A stretch of DNA of 64,000 nt from Lactuca virosa (GCA_928212115.1 CAKMRJ010005745.1:98477892-98541891), one strand, 5' to 3'. Shown: positions 33,243-48,643, counted from the stretch's first letter. Numbers and translations are program-made. Notes: generated by a model not told the origin, from the letters alone.

Positions 33243-34030
33243 AAGAGCAAGTCAGTCTTACCGTTAGTAGGCCTCATTCACGAAGCCGGTCTACAAGGGG
33301 GGTATAAGGTTACTGCCTATAAAATGGAAGTTTAATGGGTGTCCACTCTCACCCACCGCTTCCTTGACTGGTGGAGGGTCGTTAGCCGAACGGGTAGGAC
33401 AAAGACTATAATTCTCCCTTCATTAAAAGTATTAATGATAAATACTAAGTAACTAAACACTTATAAATTCCCAATCTTAGTTACTTAGGAAAATGTGAAT
33501 AAGGTGCTAATCCACGAAATTACACTTTGCACTTTGCTTAAACCGTTAGTGGAGCGTGTGTGGTTTACCGGCACACTAACTTGGACTTAACAAGGTAGAC
33601 AAAGGGTTTCTTAAAGTTTATCATAGGCCGGTGGAGCGTGTGTGGTTTACCGGCACATCGGTTGGGTGATAAACATTTAAGAGTACCAAGTAATTTGCAT
33701 GGTTACTTCACACCTTGTTTTGTGATCCTCGGCATCCCAGTCACAAAACCTGAAGGGCACACTCGAGATTGAAACATGCCATTGAAAAAGTTCAATGAAT
33801 CTCAAAAGAATCTAGGAGTTTCAAAGCCAATTATAACCTAATAATACATTTCGTTTATCTTGGTGGAAATTGGTGAATCGTCATTCACCTACCTTCAAAT
33901 ATTTTATAGCTTGGATTATGGCATCCCTCTTCCAAGTTATAAAAGTATTGTGTTGGGTCCTAGCCTTAATATTTCATATTGGGTGTTATATTAAGGACTT
34001 TAAATCAACTATCTTGAATATCTCCCAAAA
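32238..34030 (+). other. Copia B leader with motif clusters
   Basis: This untranslated region is colinear with 56941-58233 of Copia A: AGGCCTCATTCACGAAG, CCACTCTCACCCACCGCTTCC, GTGGAGCGTGTGTGGTTTACC (twice, near 33552 and 33630), GATCCTCGGCATCCCAGTCAC, and GGTGAATCGTCATTCACCTACC. It also holds ACTCG(C/A)CGAGT words at 32318-32402, a repeated ACTTG(T/C)CCTCAAGTT(A/T) motif (32700-33060) and a TA microsatellite. Confidence 0.7.
33168..33239. repeat. (TA)n microsatellite in the Copia B leader
   Basis: An uninterrupted TA run of about 35 units. Copia A has only a short TATATATAT at the matching place (57427), so the run expanded here. Confidence 0.95.
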
Positions 34031-37456
<3,426 letters not shown>

Positions 37457-38841
37457 TTGTCATTTGGGTGCATTTCTATCTTGAAGAAGAAGAAAAGAAG
37501 AAAAAGAAGGAAGTTCTCTAGTGGGGGTGTGGGAAAAGTATCATCATCATCACCATATTTTCCTACTTTTGGACCCTTGTAAGTATCAAAGGCTCCAACT
37601 TTATGGCTTATCATGGATAGATCTTGAGTTTTGTCCATCTTATTGATGTTATTACATGCTTGAGTGGAGTAAATCCATAAATTTGGCAACTTTATGGATT
37701 CTAAGAGTCCCTAGAGCATAATATGGTTCATATCTGAAAGATGGTATGGATTTGAGGCATGCATTAAAGATTGAAGCTCATTTCTTCCCTTTTTGACCTA
37801 GAAAGTGGATGATCATGTTTGGTGCATGAATGGCCATAAAGAAAACATTTTTATGGACCTTAGGGTCCCCTTTAACTTCTGGATGAAGTATACTCAAAGA
37901 ATTAATGGAATAAGGACTTCAAATTGTGACCCTTAGCCTCAGACAACGCTCACGATGTGAGATGTAAGATCTCACGACGTGAGATTCAGAGCATCCTTGT
38001 CTTCTGTTAGAACCATTGGAGCTCAGAACGTGAGAATGGGTGCTCACGTCATCATGCCAGTTTAGGTGGTTTCTTTGACTAATTTAACTTGTTTGGGTCG
38101 AGTCGAGTGGGAATCGGACCGGGTACACTATCACGACGTGACCAATGCCTGGCCACGACATGAGGTGAGTTGACTTTGACCAAGTTTGACTTAAGGATAT
38201 TTTGGGTATTTCGGATTATGTTTGAGATTTGGTCATTCTGATGACTAGGTGTTTTTTTGAGCTGAGATTCAGAGTCAGGACCTCATCATCTAGTGTTCAG
38301 TTTTCTGAGGTCAGTTTTCCTCACAGTACTTGCGGGTCGAAGGCACCAATGTCGGCCCATTGGATTAGAAATCCTATTATGCGATAGTATATTATCGTGC
38401 AGTAGTGATCTGGTAGATCGGTATCCTGGTATATAGGATGATGTTATGCTTAGTGATTTGTAAGATCTGTCTGATTGTCTGTTGATTGGTTATATGTATG
38501 TTTATCTGTTATATATATGTCAACAAGTTGTGTGTGGTTGGGTTGAGGCGGACCAGTATAGACTGAAGGCCAAGAGACCCAAGGCGTCCCAGATAGACTG
38601 CAGGCCTAAGAGGCGTGCCATTCAGGCCGAAGGCCCGGAGAACGGTCCAGATAGGCTGAAGGCCCGGTGAGGCATTCCAGTCATGCTGAAGGTTCTGTGA
38701 GCATTCCAGATAGTCTGTAGGCCAGTGCGGCGTTCCAGTCAGGCTGAAGGCTCTGTGTGCATGTTTTTTGTTATTATGTTTATGTGGTGGTACTTTGGGG
38801 GAACACACTAAGCGTTGGCTTACAGTTTTGGGTTATGTTTT
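37457..38841 (+). mobile_element. Duplicated segment of Gypsy G LTR
   Basis: It repeats 30063-31447 (offset about 7394) with roughly thirty differences across the whole 2.16 kb duplicated block, mostly transitions. Its left edge abuts Copia B internal sequence; the junction shares a short CATTGT/TTTGT microhomology. It ends with GTTTT (38837-38841), the target duplication of the following LTR. Confidence 0.85.
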
Positions 38842-39618
38842 TGTTGGATTAGTGTCTAAGTCCATAACTATAATTGGTATGTACTTGACCCGACTCGGCA
38901 TGGTCCATTTGGGTTGCATGGCATCGGAACATTTGGATAGACTGTTTATGAGGAAAAGACATTTTGTGACATATTAATATATTATAAGTTCTAATATATT
39001 AATATGAAATCATGTTATTTAATTAGTATTGATCAAGAATTAATTTGGACTTAATTTAGTGATCAAAAAGAGACTAATTAAATATATGGGGATTGATTGT
39101 GTAAATCATTCATTCTTATATATGTGGGCTTATGATCCAAGATTCCTTATGTTAGGTTTAACCCATGTGGTGATCCATGGATACTCCATGGAGGTTAAAA
39201 CCCATGGAGCATAAGGAATGGGTAAAGTCATGAGTTACATGGTGTAACCCTAATAGCCACACTATATAAGAACCCCTTTTGGTTCAAGAAATTAGCACTA
39301 GTGATACATATGTGAGAGGGCTAGCCGATTTGAACATGTATGTCTTCTTCTCTTGGTTATTCCATGTGTTGGTGATGTTGTGTGAACCATTTGAGGTGTC
39401 ACACTTGGGGCACTAGGCTCTCGAGCTACATGCAGTCAAGCTACGTCAACAAGGTATGTATTTCTATCTAGTTTATTACCCAAGTATCAATGTTTTGTAT
39501 GCTAGTTAGGGTAATACCTTGGATATTCATATTTGCATGTATAATAGAGAAAACATAGATCCAAGGTATTTAGGGTTGCATGTACACTTAGGAGTGTTAG
39601 AATGCTCAAAACCCAACA
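38842..39618 (+). mobile_element. Solo-type LTR of Copia B (777 bp)
   Basis: It has TGTTGG...CCAACA ends and is flanked by perfect GTTTT duplications at 38837-38841 and 39619-39623, with no PBS after it and Gypsy LTR on both sides. It matches the 5' LTR at 31448-32223 almost base for base. Confidence 0.9.
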
Positions 39619-39809
39619 GTTTTCAGGTACTTCGGGTGACCGCGAGAAGGCGAAGCGTAACCGTACACATCCTCTTGTTTATGACTTATGATTTTGGGAG
39701 ACCCTGATGATTGGAAAATGTTTTGAAAACTATGATTTGTAAACACTTTATGAAATTAGGTAGATTTTAAAAGTTTAAATTTATTGTGATTTTTATGGAT
39801 GTTACACCA
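39619..39809 (+). mobile_element. 3' end of Gypsy G LTR
   Basis: The Gypsy LTR resumes with GTTTTCAGGTACTTCGGGTG, comparable to 44655-44680 in the LTR ending at 44855, and ends GATGTTACACCA before CTACT. With 29765-31447 it makes one LTR after removal of the insert and duplication. Confidence 0.75.
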
Positions 39810-39871
39810 CTACTGGTAAAGCCATTGTTGATGTTGAGTTTGCCATGGAAATTGAAGAAACAAAAATTTAG
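39810..39871 (+). pseudogene. GRF-type zinc-finger gene, 3' part
   Basis: Starting in the second CTACT target duplication, the frame carries straight on from the upstream piece (ends ..AETT; resumes TTGKAIVDVEFAMEIEETKI) to a TAG at 39869-39871. The reading frame and the target-site match both support one gene split by the LTR. Decayed Copia begins soon after (by about 39905). Confidence 0.65.
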
Positions 39872-39889
39872 GGGTGAATTGAAGGTGGT

Positions 39890-42759
39890 GAGGATGAAGT
39901 TAAGGGTTGCTTTCAAACTAAGAAGGTTTATAACACCTCGTGAAATGTGGAGTAATAATGTTTTCTTACTCTAGCACATTTGGAATTGGAATTGTGATGT
40001 TTTTATCAAAACAAAAGATAAACTGAGATCAATTCTGTGAAGTGTTTCTTCTTGTCGGGAATCCATTCAAACTTTTGAATATTTGTTTTATCTCGTCAAG
40101 GAATGTTCCTTGAGAGAAAACTCATATTTCAAGAATTTAGTGGGGGTCGTATTGATCTTGAGAGTTTCAAGAATCAACCGAAAATAAACCTTTTACTATC
40201 ACTGGCACGTGACCTGAGGTTGATAACCTATCGTGTTTGATTGACACATTCTTATTTCTGTGCACCTTCCAGTTGAGTTGGAAATGCTTATGAGTTATAT
40301 GTTTTTCATTTAACTGAAAAAGCAAAGCACATTGGTCAGTGAAGTACATTGATTAACATGGGTGAGCTACTAACAACATGGAAGCACTGGTAGCCCCTTG
40401 TGCTACCAGAGGGAAAGAAATTTAGAATAGTGAAGTTCAGTCCATGAAGGAAAGATAAATTTTAATTTGGTTTTGTCTTAAACCTTGTCTTATGATTTTA
40501 GGTTAGAAATGATAGATTCACATGGATGGGAACGTATGCACTTTAAAATCTAGGTGGCAAAGTTTTCGCTCTAATTCATGAGAATGATTATGAGGAAACA
40601 CTTTTTCAAGTAGATTTTAAAGGATCTAATAAAGATCAGTATGGATATTGCTTGTATTAGTTGCATTCTCATATTCACAATGTGATTACGACATCCCTCT
40701 TCATATTTCGAATTGTGAGAAATGGCAAGAAATTGTTTGAAATTTCAAGACTTATAGTTATAAGTTATGAAAGGGTTTGAACTCACACACATACTATCCA
40801 ATAAAGGTGTATAAGTTTAAGAAGTCTAGTTCGAGACATATCGATGCATCGTGTAACAAAAATTTGTACTTCAGTAAGAAAGTCAAGAGTATTGATTTCT
40901 AGAAGTACAGTTGATTTCTGGGTACATGTCAAAGCTAGGGGGAGCATAACTATTATGCTAGTATTGCATGTTGACAATACTGTTCGTAGGGTACAAAGTT
41001 CTTAATTTGCAAACTTCAAAGTTTGGGAGTTGTTTCGGTATGATAGATTTAAGGGAGAGGGCGCTCATACTTTGTTTCAAGTCTAAAGGATTAGATCGCA
41101 TAGTTCAATAGAACTTTGTCATAGACATATGTGAATATCATGTTGAAATGGTTTAGCATAGGAAATCCCATATATTAAAATATTATAGCAAGAGATTGAA
41201 CAGATACCGGATATAATGAATCGAGTCCCATATTCTTTGGATATAGGATCGATTACACATGTTGTAATATTCACATATTCTGATTTTTCCAATTGCCTTA
41301 AGCATTGAGAGGAAAAGGATTCGAGTTTTTTTGTGTGACTAGAGTTGTTAAACAACTGTCAATAACATTCTAAGGTTTACTGAAGATTGGTTGCTTGTGG
41401 ACAGTTGGAAGTATGGTATTAGTTTGGACGGACCATAGTCACATGATTCTGGATTGAGATGATTCTTGATTAGAATTGATGGGCATATGGGAATATGGAA
41501 ATGTTTCCATAATGGGGGTTGATTATTAAATCTACATGCGAGTTGGAAACCTTAATACAAGAGAAGTGTTCAAGGAGTGTACCTTGAATTTAAACCTTCA
41601 TTATCATGGAATTGTTTCTAGTAACAAAGTTCCAATGGAACATTCTATAATATCGTTGGCTCAGTCTTTGTGACTTTGAAGCCTCGACATCACAGAAGGT
41701 CAATGCATGTAAGGTTGGAATTCCAACACATTTTAGACAGTAACAAGAATTTGGAATTGTGAAATGAGCATCATTGGAATAGTGTCAAGTCGATCTGTTC
41801 ACAAACTAAGGACCATAGAGAGGCATAGTATGCATGTTCATAACATGGCATAACTGATGTTATTTAATTCAAGTGGTTAGTTGATTAGTCGAAACATTAT
41901 ACAATGAACAAAGTCGTAATTATTATGGTGATTAAATAATAGAGATTTATTTATTTTGAATAGGTTTGAGACCATAGTTAATTAGGTTATTATTGTGTTT
42001 CACTTTGCATGTTTTACTTCGTGAAAAATTTTATTATACAAATTCCACAGTCGCTCATACTTTTGGAAGTAAGTAGTCAATTAAGGTTGTCATGAATTGA
42101 AATGTATATTGTATATGGAGATTAGATATTGCAATGGTTGCTAAAATATTCATGAGTACTTAGAGAATGGAAATTTTGAGTGGTGGATAAACCCAAGCTC
42201 AGAGAATTACTTCATGGATTCTATCACGAGTATTTCTGAGACAATGATATCTTATATTCTTAAAACGGAGATATATGTGTTGTAATTTACAATTCGGTTG
42301 TGCATTGGTATTGCGAAAACGCATCATTAACATGATGTTATAAAACGTAGTGTCATGCATGATTTGGTGAGTAAAAGATACAAGCATAATGAGTCAAAGT
42401 TTATTCGTTCCTTTTTCCCTAACAGGAAAAGCGTTATCTTTGGGGCCCTCGATGATTTGATTTCGACATCTGAAGTGCTTGGGTGAGCCCGGACTGAATT
42501 GATGTGTTAAACTACTAGTCTGAATTCAGACGTTAAAAATCTGGAAATCAAGAAACAGAATCTTGGACTGTGAGATTGATCTAATCCATGTCTCATGTCC
42601 ATACTATATCTTGTAGAACGAAGGAATATTTGATCACTTATCTAAAGGAGAAATGTATAATCGGATCAGAGTTCGGCAGTTGCTTTGGAAAGCACTCTTT
42701 TTTGTTTAATTTAGAAGTTCTACTTGTAATTTAGTTTTAGACTTATCCAAGTGGAAAAT
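39890..42759 (+). pseudogene. Copia C decayed pol and 3' region
   Basis: Similarity to Copia A starts with AACTAAGAAGGTTTATAACACCTCGTGAAATGTGG (39917), matching the integrase C-terminus at 60208. It follows Copia B from about 39960 (35659 onward) and Copia A/B2 from about 41816 through the untranslated tail. No long frame survives. Its 5' half is missing; the start next to the GRF gene is abrupt and has no LTR. Confidence 0.6.
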
Positions 42760-43642
42760 TGTTGTATTAGGTGTCTAAGCCAATAACTAAATTAGTATAG
42801 TCTTGAATTATTAGCAAAGTCCTTTTGGGTTGCCCTCAAATCTAGTAATTGACTGAAATGCTTTTTAGAGAGAGGGACTGGTTTATTAATTTATTATATA
42901 GTTAATAAAATTAATTAGAAATCAAAATAAATAATTTATTAATATATTATGATAATAATATATTAATTAGAAATAGTATTATTTAACTAAGAAAAATCAG
43001 AAATTTATTGGAATTAATTTTGAGATTAATTGGATTAATTAAAAGTGGAAGGACTAAAGGTGACAATGTTCAAAAGTTGAACATTGACCAAATTTAGAAC
43101 CTCCCTAGGAGGGGGTACAAAATTCTAGATGGTTATGGGGTTTCTAGAGGGGTTTCTAGAGCTTTTCTTGGGCTCTAAGGAAACATGGATGACTTGGGGG
43201 GGATAGCAAAAAAGATAAGACTTATCCAAGGAAACCTGCCTTATCCTAGCTCCTCTAATCACCTATATAAACCCTCCTAAGGGTTCACAATTTCGTTCAT
43301 CCCTTCTACAAGAGGTAGAAATGAAAATCCTTCCTCTCCTTTTTAGCCTCCAACTTGCTAGGTTTTGGGTGAGAGCCATCAGAGGAACGAGACTTCTGGT
43401 GCTTTCTTTCTAAAGCTAGATCAAGAAGGAATCAATGTTTATTTACTACAATAAACGTAAGGTATGTATTTTCTAATAACCCTTTGGTATTTTTCGAAAA
43501 TATCAATGTAGTTCTAGGGTTCTTGATATTCAGCAGTTGTTTGCAAATCATAGTGAGAACATATCCTTTAGGTTGCATGCAAACTTAGGGTTTATGTTTT
43601 TCTGCCAAAAATAGTTTTTTTTGTAACATATAAAACCCATCA
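42760..43642 (+). mobile_element. 3' LTR of Copia C (883 bp)
   Basis: It starts TGTTGTATTAGGTGTCTAAG after CCAAGTGGAAAAT (a worn PPT) and ends AAAACCCATCA. It resembles the Copia A LTR (GTCCTTTTGGGTTGCCCTCAA; CTATATAAACC in place of CTATATAAGG; ACATATCC..GGTTGCATG near the end). Confidence 0.8.
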
Positions 43643-44855
43643 GAAAGAAGTTCATCTTGGTGCAAGGAAGCAAGAAACAAGCTTGGATCCAACATCTTCT
43701 CCATATTTATAAGTTATTGGCGGTCTAAAGTTCATCTCTTGACCTTTGTGTTTCTTGTTTGATGTTTGAGCCCATTTGTTGATGTTTTGTTCCCATTCTT
43801 GGATGCTCGTGGAGTTTGAGGAAATCCAGAGCTTGATATGGTTTTCTCATGGTCTTGAACTTTTGAGTTAGTGAGAAAAATGTCTTAGCTTGAGTGTTCT
43901 TGATCCCATGTTTGAGTTTTGGTCATATTAAGTGCTTATTGCACTTAGGGCTCATGATTTTACCTTTGGATGAGGTCCTAATGGATAAAGTTGAAAACTT
44001 TATCCATTATGTCATTAAGAAAGAGTAGATCTGAAGTTTTAGATTTAGATCTGTAAGGATTAAGTGCTTAGTGACGAAATGGCACTTTAGGCGGTTTCCA
44101 CGGCATGGTGAAGGTGACCACGACGTGGTGGAGTTTGAAACCTCAACTGTTTTGTCCTGGCATGGCCACAACATAGCCAAGGAAGGCCACGACGTGGCAT
44201 TGGTCTGTATGTTGACTGTTTGACTTTGACCGTTGACCGTTGACTTTTTTTGACCAGTTTGACTTTTGGTCAAACTTGAGTAGAATTGAGCATTTGGCTA
44301 AAGATGTATTTCGGTTTGGCTTTAGGAAGATTAGGTTTGCTGTTCTGTTGCTGAGGTGGCGGTTGAGCTTCCGATCAGTAGTTTAGGTGAGTCTTCTCAC
44401 AGAACTTACGGTCGAAGGCACCAATGTCGGCCCATTGGATTATGCTATAGTTTTCTAGCTGTCTTTATGACTCTTGCATATATTGTATGTGTTGGTATAT
44501 ATACTAGGCAGGTCCCAATCCTAGGAGGGGCCCATCGCATGTTACTGACAGATCTGTTCCAACGGGGCTCGACAGTTGTTGGGAAAGGCCCATTGTATGT
44601 ATGGTATTTTGGGGAACTCACTAAGCTTTGTGCTTACGGTTTTGTGTTTTAAACATTTTCAGGTACTTCTAGTTTTTAAAGATGAGCCGGCTTTATCGTA
44701 CTGCATCCCCTGAAGATTTATTCCGCAATTATTATTTATGATTTTACTTTGATGTTTTGAGAATACTTTTACTCTAATCGTCTTTCGAGATAATTTATGA
44801 ATGGTTTTGACTTATTTAAAGTGAAAGTTTTACTCGGTATTTATGGGCCGTTACA
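43643..44855 (+). mobile_element. Gypsy LTR, 5'-truncated, with PBS following
   Basis: It ends GGGCCGTTACA at 44855. Two bases on comes TTGGTATCAGAGC (44858-44870), so this is a 5' LTR. It has CCACGACGTGG words (44118-44195), a GTTGACTGTTTGACTTTGACC tract (44211-44240) and the TGTCGGCCCATTGGATTA block. The start is missing at the Copia C boundary. Confidence 0.75.
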
Positions 44856-44857
44856 AG

Positions 44858-44870
44858 TTGGTATCAGAGC
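44858..44870 (+). promoter_or_regulatory. Primer-binding site, plus-strand Gypsy
   Basis: TTGGTATCAGAGC, an exact complement of the initiator tRNA-Met 3' end, two bases after the LTR end. Confidence 0.9.
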
Positions 44871-46115
44871 GTTGATTTGAGGGATTCGGGAACACTCTCG
44901 GGTGTGTCTGAACGTAAACTTAGGATTTTTAAAATCTTTTAAAAGAAAATGATTTTCTAAAAAGGTTTTCTAAGGAAAAGGGCTGCGATGCGTGCAATCA
45001 GCCGAGCTCAAGTAAGTTTTCCCAAAATACTCATACATGTGATATGCTTGTTGTTTTGATATGAGTATGTGAGAATTTCATGTTAGATTAGGGCTAAGGA
45101 TATGCTCAGAATTTGCATGATATAATGTTAGGAGACATGCCTTTATATGCCTGTTAATTGAGCTTTTGGAATTGCATGCTAGTATGGATTTCAGATTGTT
45201 TGACGGGATGGCCTCATTTAAGTAAGGCACTTGTTTAGATTACTCGATGCTTAAATGATGCTTGCTTTGTGCTTTTAGGGACCTCCAATAATATCAGCTA
45301 CTTATTAAGCGAATACGTTAGGTTACAAGTTGTTGGGATTCGATAATTTTAGACGGTTAGGTTTAACTCTATTGCGTAACTCTTGTTTGATTCCAACTAT
45401 TTTTGTGTGATACCTTGCAGTCGACGAATTATCTATTGCATGTTGCATGTAATTATACTCGTGAGGTAATTAGAAGTTATTAGAGGGAGTCTCTTCTGTA
45501 GCTGATGACAGAGAGTGGTGTGAAGGGAACCCTAGGAAGAATGTTAGAATGTACTTGTATGAGCATTTTCGAAAGAGAGATTATCGAAGGAGAATGTAGG
45601 AAGATTAGAAATGTTAGTAGAAGTTCTTAGCATCGGTGAAGCAGGTTAGTTAGAGGATGCTTGTTTATGTTTTTTGGCCTATAGAATGTTATTGTCTGAA
45701 TGCGACTTGTTATGTGCTTTGTGGGACCCATATTGATGTGGGCTAACAATTAAATGAATATGTTAAGTTACATGTTGCAAAGGTTAAATAATTAAGGAAT
45801 AATTGATTTGGCCCTATTGTGCAACTCTCGTTTGAGTCCTACCGTTGTAGGATTGGGTCCTTCATTCTAAAGATTATTGAAGGTTTGTTTCATGTAGTTG
45901 TATTCATGAAGTATTTAGCTGATATTAGTAGGGGTTCTTCAGCAGCTGATGGCAGGGTGAGTTGGGGATCCTAGGATAGCCTAGGAAGTGCATTAGTGCG
46001 GGAGCTACACTATATAGCAGATTTTAGTAGTAACATTATAAGGAGGTAACTTAGAGGATTCAGGATGATTCTTGAGGAAAGTATGGATAGGTGTGGAAGG
46101 TAGTATTGGGCTCGT
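44871..46115 (+). other. Gypsy leader with an internal duplication
   Basis: It begins TTTGAGGGATTCGGG and runs through GTGCAATCAGCCGAGCTCAAG, as in the Gypsy F leader read on its own strand, to GGTGTGGAAGGTAGTATTGGG at 46097. A segment of about 300 bases is present twice (about 45240-45560 and 45700-46000). No gag follows; at about 46115 it meets an opposed leader. Confidence 0.65.
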
Positions 46116-46284
46116 ACTACTTGAGCTCAGCTGATTGCACGCATCGCACCCCCTTTTTACTTAATAAAAATCTTTTAAAAAATTCGATTTCCTTTTCTTT
46201 GAAAAGATTATCATTTCCTCAGCTTGAGTCTTGACACACCCAAAAGTGTGTATGAATCCCTCAAACCAAGGCTTTGATATGATT
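46116..46284 (-). other. Opposed Gypsy leader fragment with a worn PBS
   Basis: On the minus strand it carries TTGGTTTGAGGGATTC, then the TGCGATGCGTGCAATCAGC block, the same leader type as at 44871. Near 46270-46284 there is a worn PBS (ATCATATCAAAGCC). The leader ends in the middle, at the other leader. Confidence 0.65.
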
Positions 46285-46456
46285 TCTAACATCCGCCTCT
46301 GACACGTATTACAATATTGTTCGCATTGGGCTCCTGACGTGAAAACTTCCCAGGGGTCACCCATCCCTGAATTGCTCTCGCTCGGGCATGCTTTACTGTA
46401 GAGTTCTTATAAGGAATGCTTAGTTATCCTTCCCAAACGATGCGGGATTAGGTGCA
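46285..46456 (-). mobile_element. Cassandra-like LTR containing 5S rRNA sequence
   Basis: On the minus strand it runs from TGCACCTAATCCCGCATCG to GGCGGATGTTAGA. The ATCCCGCATCG opening, the 5S-related core, then GAGCCCAATGCGAACAATATTGTAATACG and a PBS-like sequence are the layout of Cassandra, a short non-autonomous retrotransposon whose LTR carries 5S rRNA sequence. The ends are worn (TGTTAGA where TGTTACA is expected). Confidence 0.65.
46328..46447 (-). pseudogene. 5S rRNA-like sequence
   Basis: The minus strand matches the 3' two-thirds of plant 5S rRNA well: AGAACTCTACAGTAAAGCATG against the A-box region, GAGAGCAATTCAGGGATGGGTGACC across the intermediate element and C box (the latter intact), then CCTGGGAAGTTTTC. 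The first third (sense 5') is poorly kept. Because it lies in a retroelement LTR and is diverged, I do not call a functional 5S gene. Confidence 0.75.
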
Positions 46457-46531
46457 ACCCACCTTCACCCCCATTGTAGGGTTCGACGTCAATGTTGAAC
46501 ACATCGAACCATGCCCTAGCTCTGATACCAA
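46457..46531 (-). mobile_element. Cassandra-like internal domain with PPT and PBS
   Basis: On the minus strand a PBS, TTGGTATCAGAGC (46519-46531), is followed by about 60 noncoding bases ending in a purine run (GGGGGTGAAGGTGGG, near 46461-46475) just before the LTR. This tiny PBS-to-PPT interval fits a TRIM-type element. On its other side lies the end of a Gypsy LTR, not a Cassandra LTR. Confidence 0.6.
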
Positions 46532-46533
46532 CT

Positions 46534-48643
46534 TCTAACATCCCAAAACATGGAAAACATTTTATTTTTTAATTTAATTGCAAACCATCAAGTTTTCATA
46601 ACAAACTCAACAAAGTATGTCAAATGAGAGAAATCATCAGAGTACAAATCCAAATCCTAGAGAAAATGAGGAACATGGGTGGATGTGATGCGATCATGTC
46701 GGGCCCTTCCCTTTTGTACAAAAAGTACCTAAAACCACAAACATAACTGTAAGCACAAAGCTTAGTGAGGTTCCCTGAAAATACCACATACAACATACAT
46801 ATAATATAACAGTGCGTGGCTGTGTCAGGTTTGTATCAACCCTCGTGTCCGTATCAACCCCAAATAACAACAATTAGTTGTGTCAGGTCCATATCAACCC
46901 CCAGGTTCGTATCAACCCCGAGTCCATAATGACTCCAAGCCCAGATTAGCTCCATACATAAATCGTGCAATCACATCAATCGAAGTCATACAATAGCATA
47001 TATTCTACTCAGACAATACAGTAGGCTGGCCTTGGTGCCTTCAACCCACTTAAGGTGGTAAGAAGACTCACCTCACAAACAGACAGAAAAATAGTTGAAC
47101 GGGACTCTACTCCTAAGATCAGCTCAACGGGATACCTATTCAACGACAATGACCAAACTTAACAGCATACATACAGAACCTTCAGCATTACTGGAACACC
47201 CCATCGGCCTACATTCTATTTGGTACGCCCACAGAGCCTTCAGTCTGACTGGAACACCCCACCGGCCTACAGTCTATCTGGTACACTAACAGAGCCTTCA
47301 ATCTGACTAGAACGCCCCACCAGCCTACAGTCTATCTGGCACGCTCACAGAACCTTCAGCGTGTTTCGACTGTCTCACCAGGCCTTCAGCCTGTCTAGAC
47401 CATTCTCCGGGCCTTCGGCCTGAATCGTACGCCCCAATAGTCTTCAGTCTATCTGGGACACCCTGTGTTATTTGGCCTTCAGGTCAAAGTAGGTCCACCT
47501 CAACCCAACCACACACACAAACCATGTCGACATGAACATAACAGATAAGTATACATATAATGTACCGATACAAACATTATAGGGTTTGTTGACTGGCAGC
47601 ACTAAGTAGTACAGTCTCAACCGAACCACACTACATCAATACATGCTACTGGAAAACATATGGCCAAGTCGGATAACAGGCAGATCTAATAGATCACTAA
47701 GCATAGAATCATCCTATCAACCAGGATACCGATCTAACAGATCATGACAACATAGAAACATCATATCTACCAGGATACCGATCTAACAGATCATAACAAT
47801 ACAATAGCATGCATAACATGATATCAATCCAATGGGCCGGCATGGGTGCCTTCGACCCGCAAGTATATTGAGGACAACTCACCTCGAATGCAGAAGCTCC
47901 CTGAAAGAAATCCCTAGCTGCTCCCCTTCCGACTTCCTGAGCTATCAATACCAACAACACACCCAATTAGCAATTCGGTTCCATGTTATAATCCATAATC
48001 CATACTTGGGGTTAAATGACCATTTTACCCCTGACCCAACATGCACCAAAACTGAGGCCGAAAACCAAAAGATCCACAAAGGCCCACTAATGGCCCAATT
48101 TCCCAAATTGGGCCCAACCCCATATGGGTCTAATCATAAGCCCATAATTTTCCTTATTACAATTCAGATTACTTCAAGCACCCCTTGGGACAAACTTGGT
48201 CAAAGACATAAATCAAAAGTCAAGGTAAATGGTTTAAGTTGACCCAACACGTCGAGTTGTCCTTCAACTCGTCAAGTTTCTCCGTCAATCTGCACAGATC
48301 GGGAAAAACCAAGTCAACTCGCCGAGTTGACCACAAACTCGTTGAGTTCCTCTATCAGTCTTAAAGTGTAGGGGAAAACCGAGCCAACTCGCCGAGTTTA
48401 TCCAACAAACTCGTCGAGGTCACTAGAAACCCACCCCTTAACACATAAAACACTTAATCCACAGGGACATGACCCCAAATCATAGATCAGACTTCCTTGA
48501 GCTGGAAAACCACATAAATTTGCCAACATTACGTTCATGCATGTCTAAATGAAGCTCTTAAGCTTGGGATGGACTTAATAATTGACTTAATGCATGCATG
48601 ACACCAAACTCCTCATAAAGTTTTACACCTTTAAGCTTAAAGG
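46534..48643 (-). mobile_element. Gypsy H LTR, distal part
   Basis: On the plus strand it begins TCTAACATCCC (worn TGTAACATCCC) and includes TGTAAGCACAAAGCTTAGTGAG (46751), the inverted minisatellite (47190-47480), a TTGACC/GTCAA tract (48190-48245) and ACTCG(C/T)CGAGT words (48248-48420). It is interrupted at 48643 by insertion Y and resumes at 52343. The ORF at 47832-48242 has no family features. Confidence 0.75.
47190..47480 (-). repeat. LTR minisatellite, inverted copy
   Basis: Five to six imperfect units of GCCTACAGTCTATCTGG / CAGAGCCTTCAGTCTGACTGG words, the reverse complement of the 31160-31365 array. Confidence 0.8.

Noticed and set aside
44858..44870. tRNA gene suggested by TGGTATCAGAGC-type sequences here and elsewhere
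   Set aside because: These are primer-binding sites complementary to the tRNA 3' end; no cloverleaf surrounds them.
46328..46447. Functional 5S rRNA gene
   Set aside because: The 5' third is diverged, there is no tandem 5S unit or T-run terminator, and it sits in a Cassandra-like LTR.
47832..48242. 136-codon ORF on the plus strand
   Set aside because: It is antisense within LTR H, with no recognisable motif.
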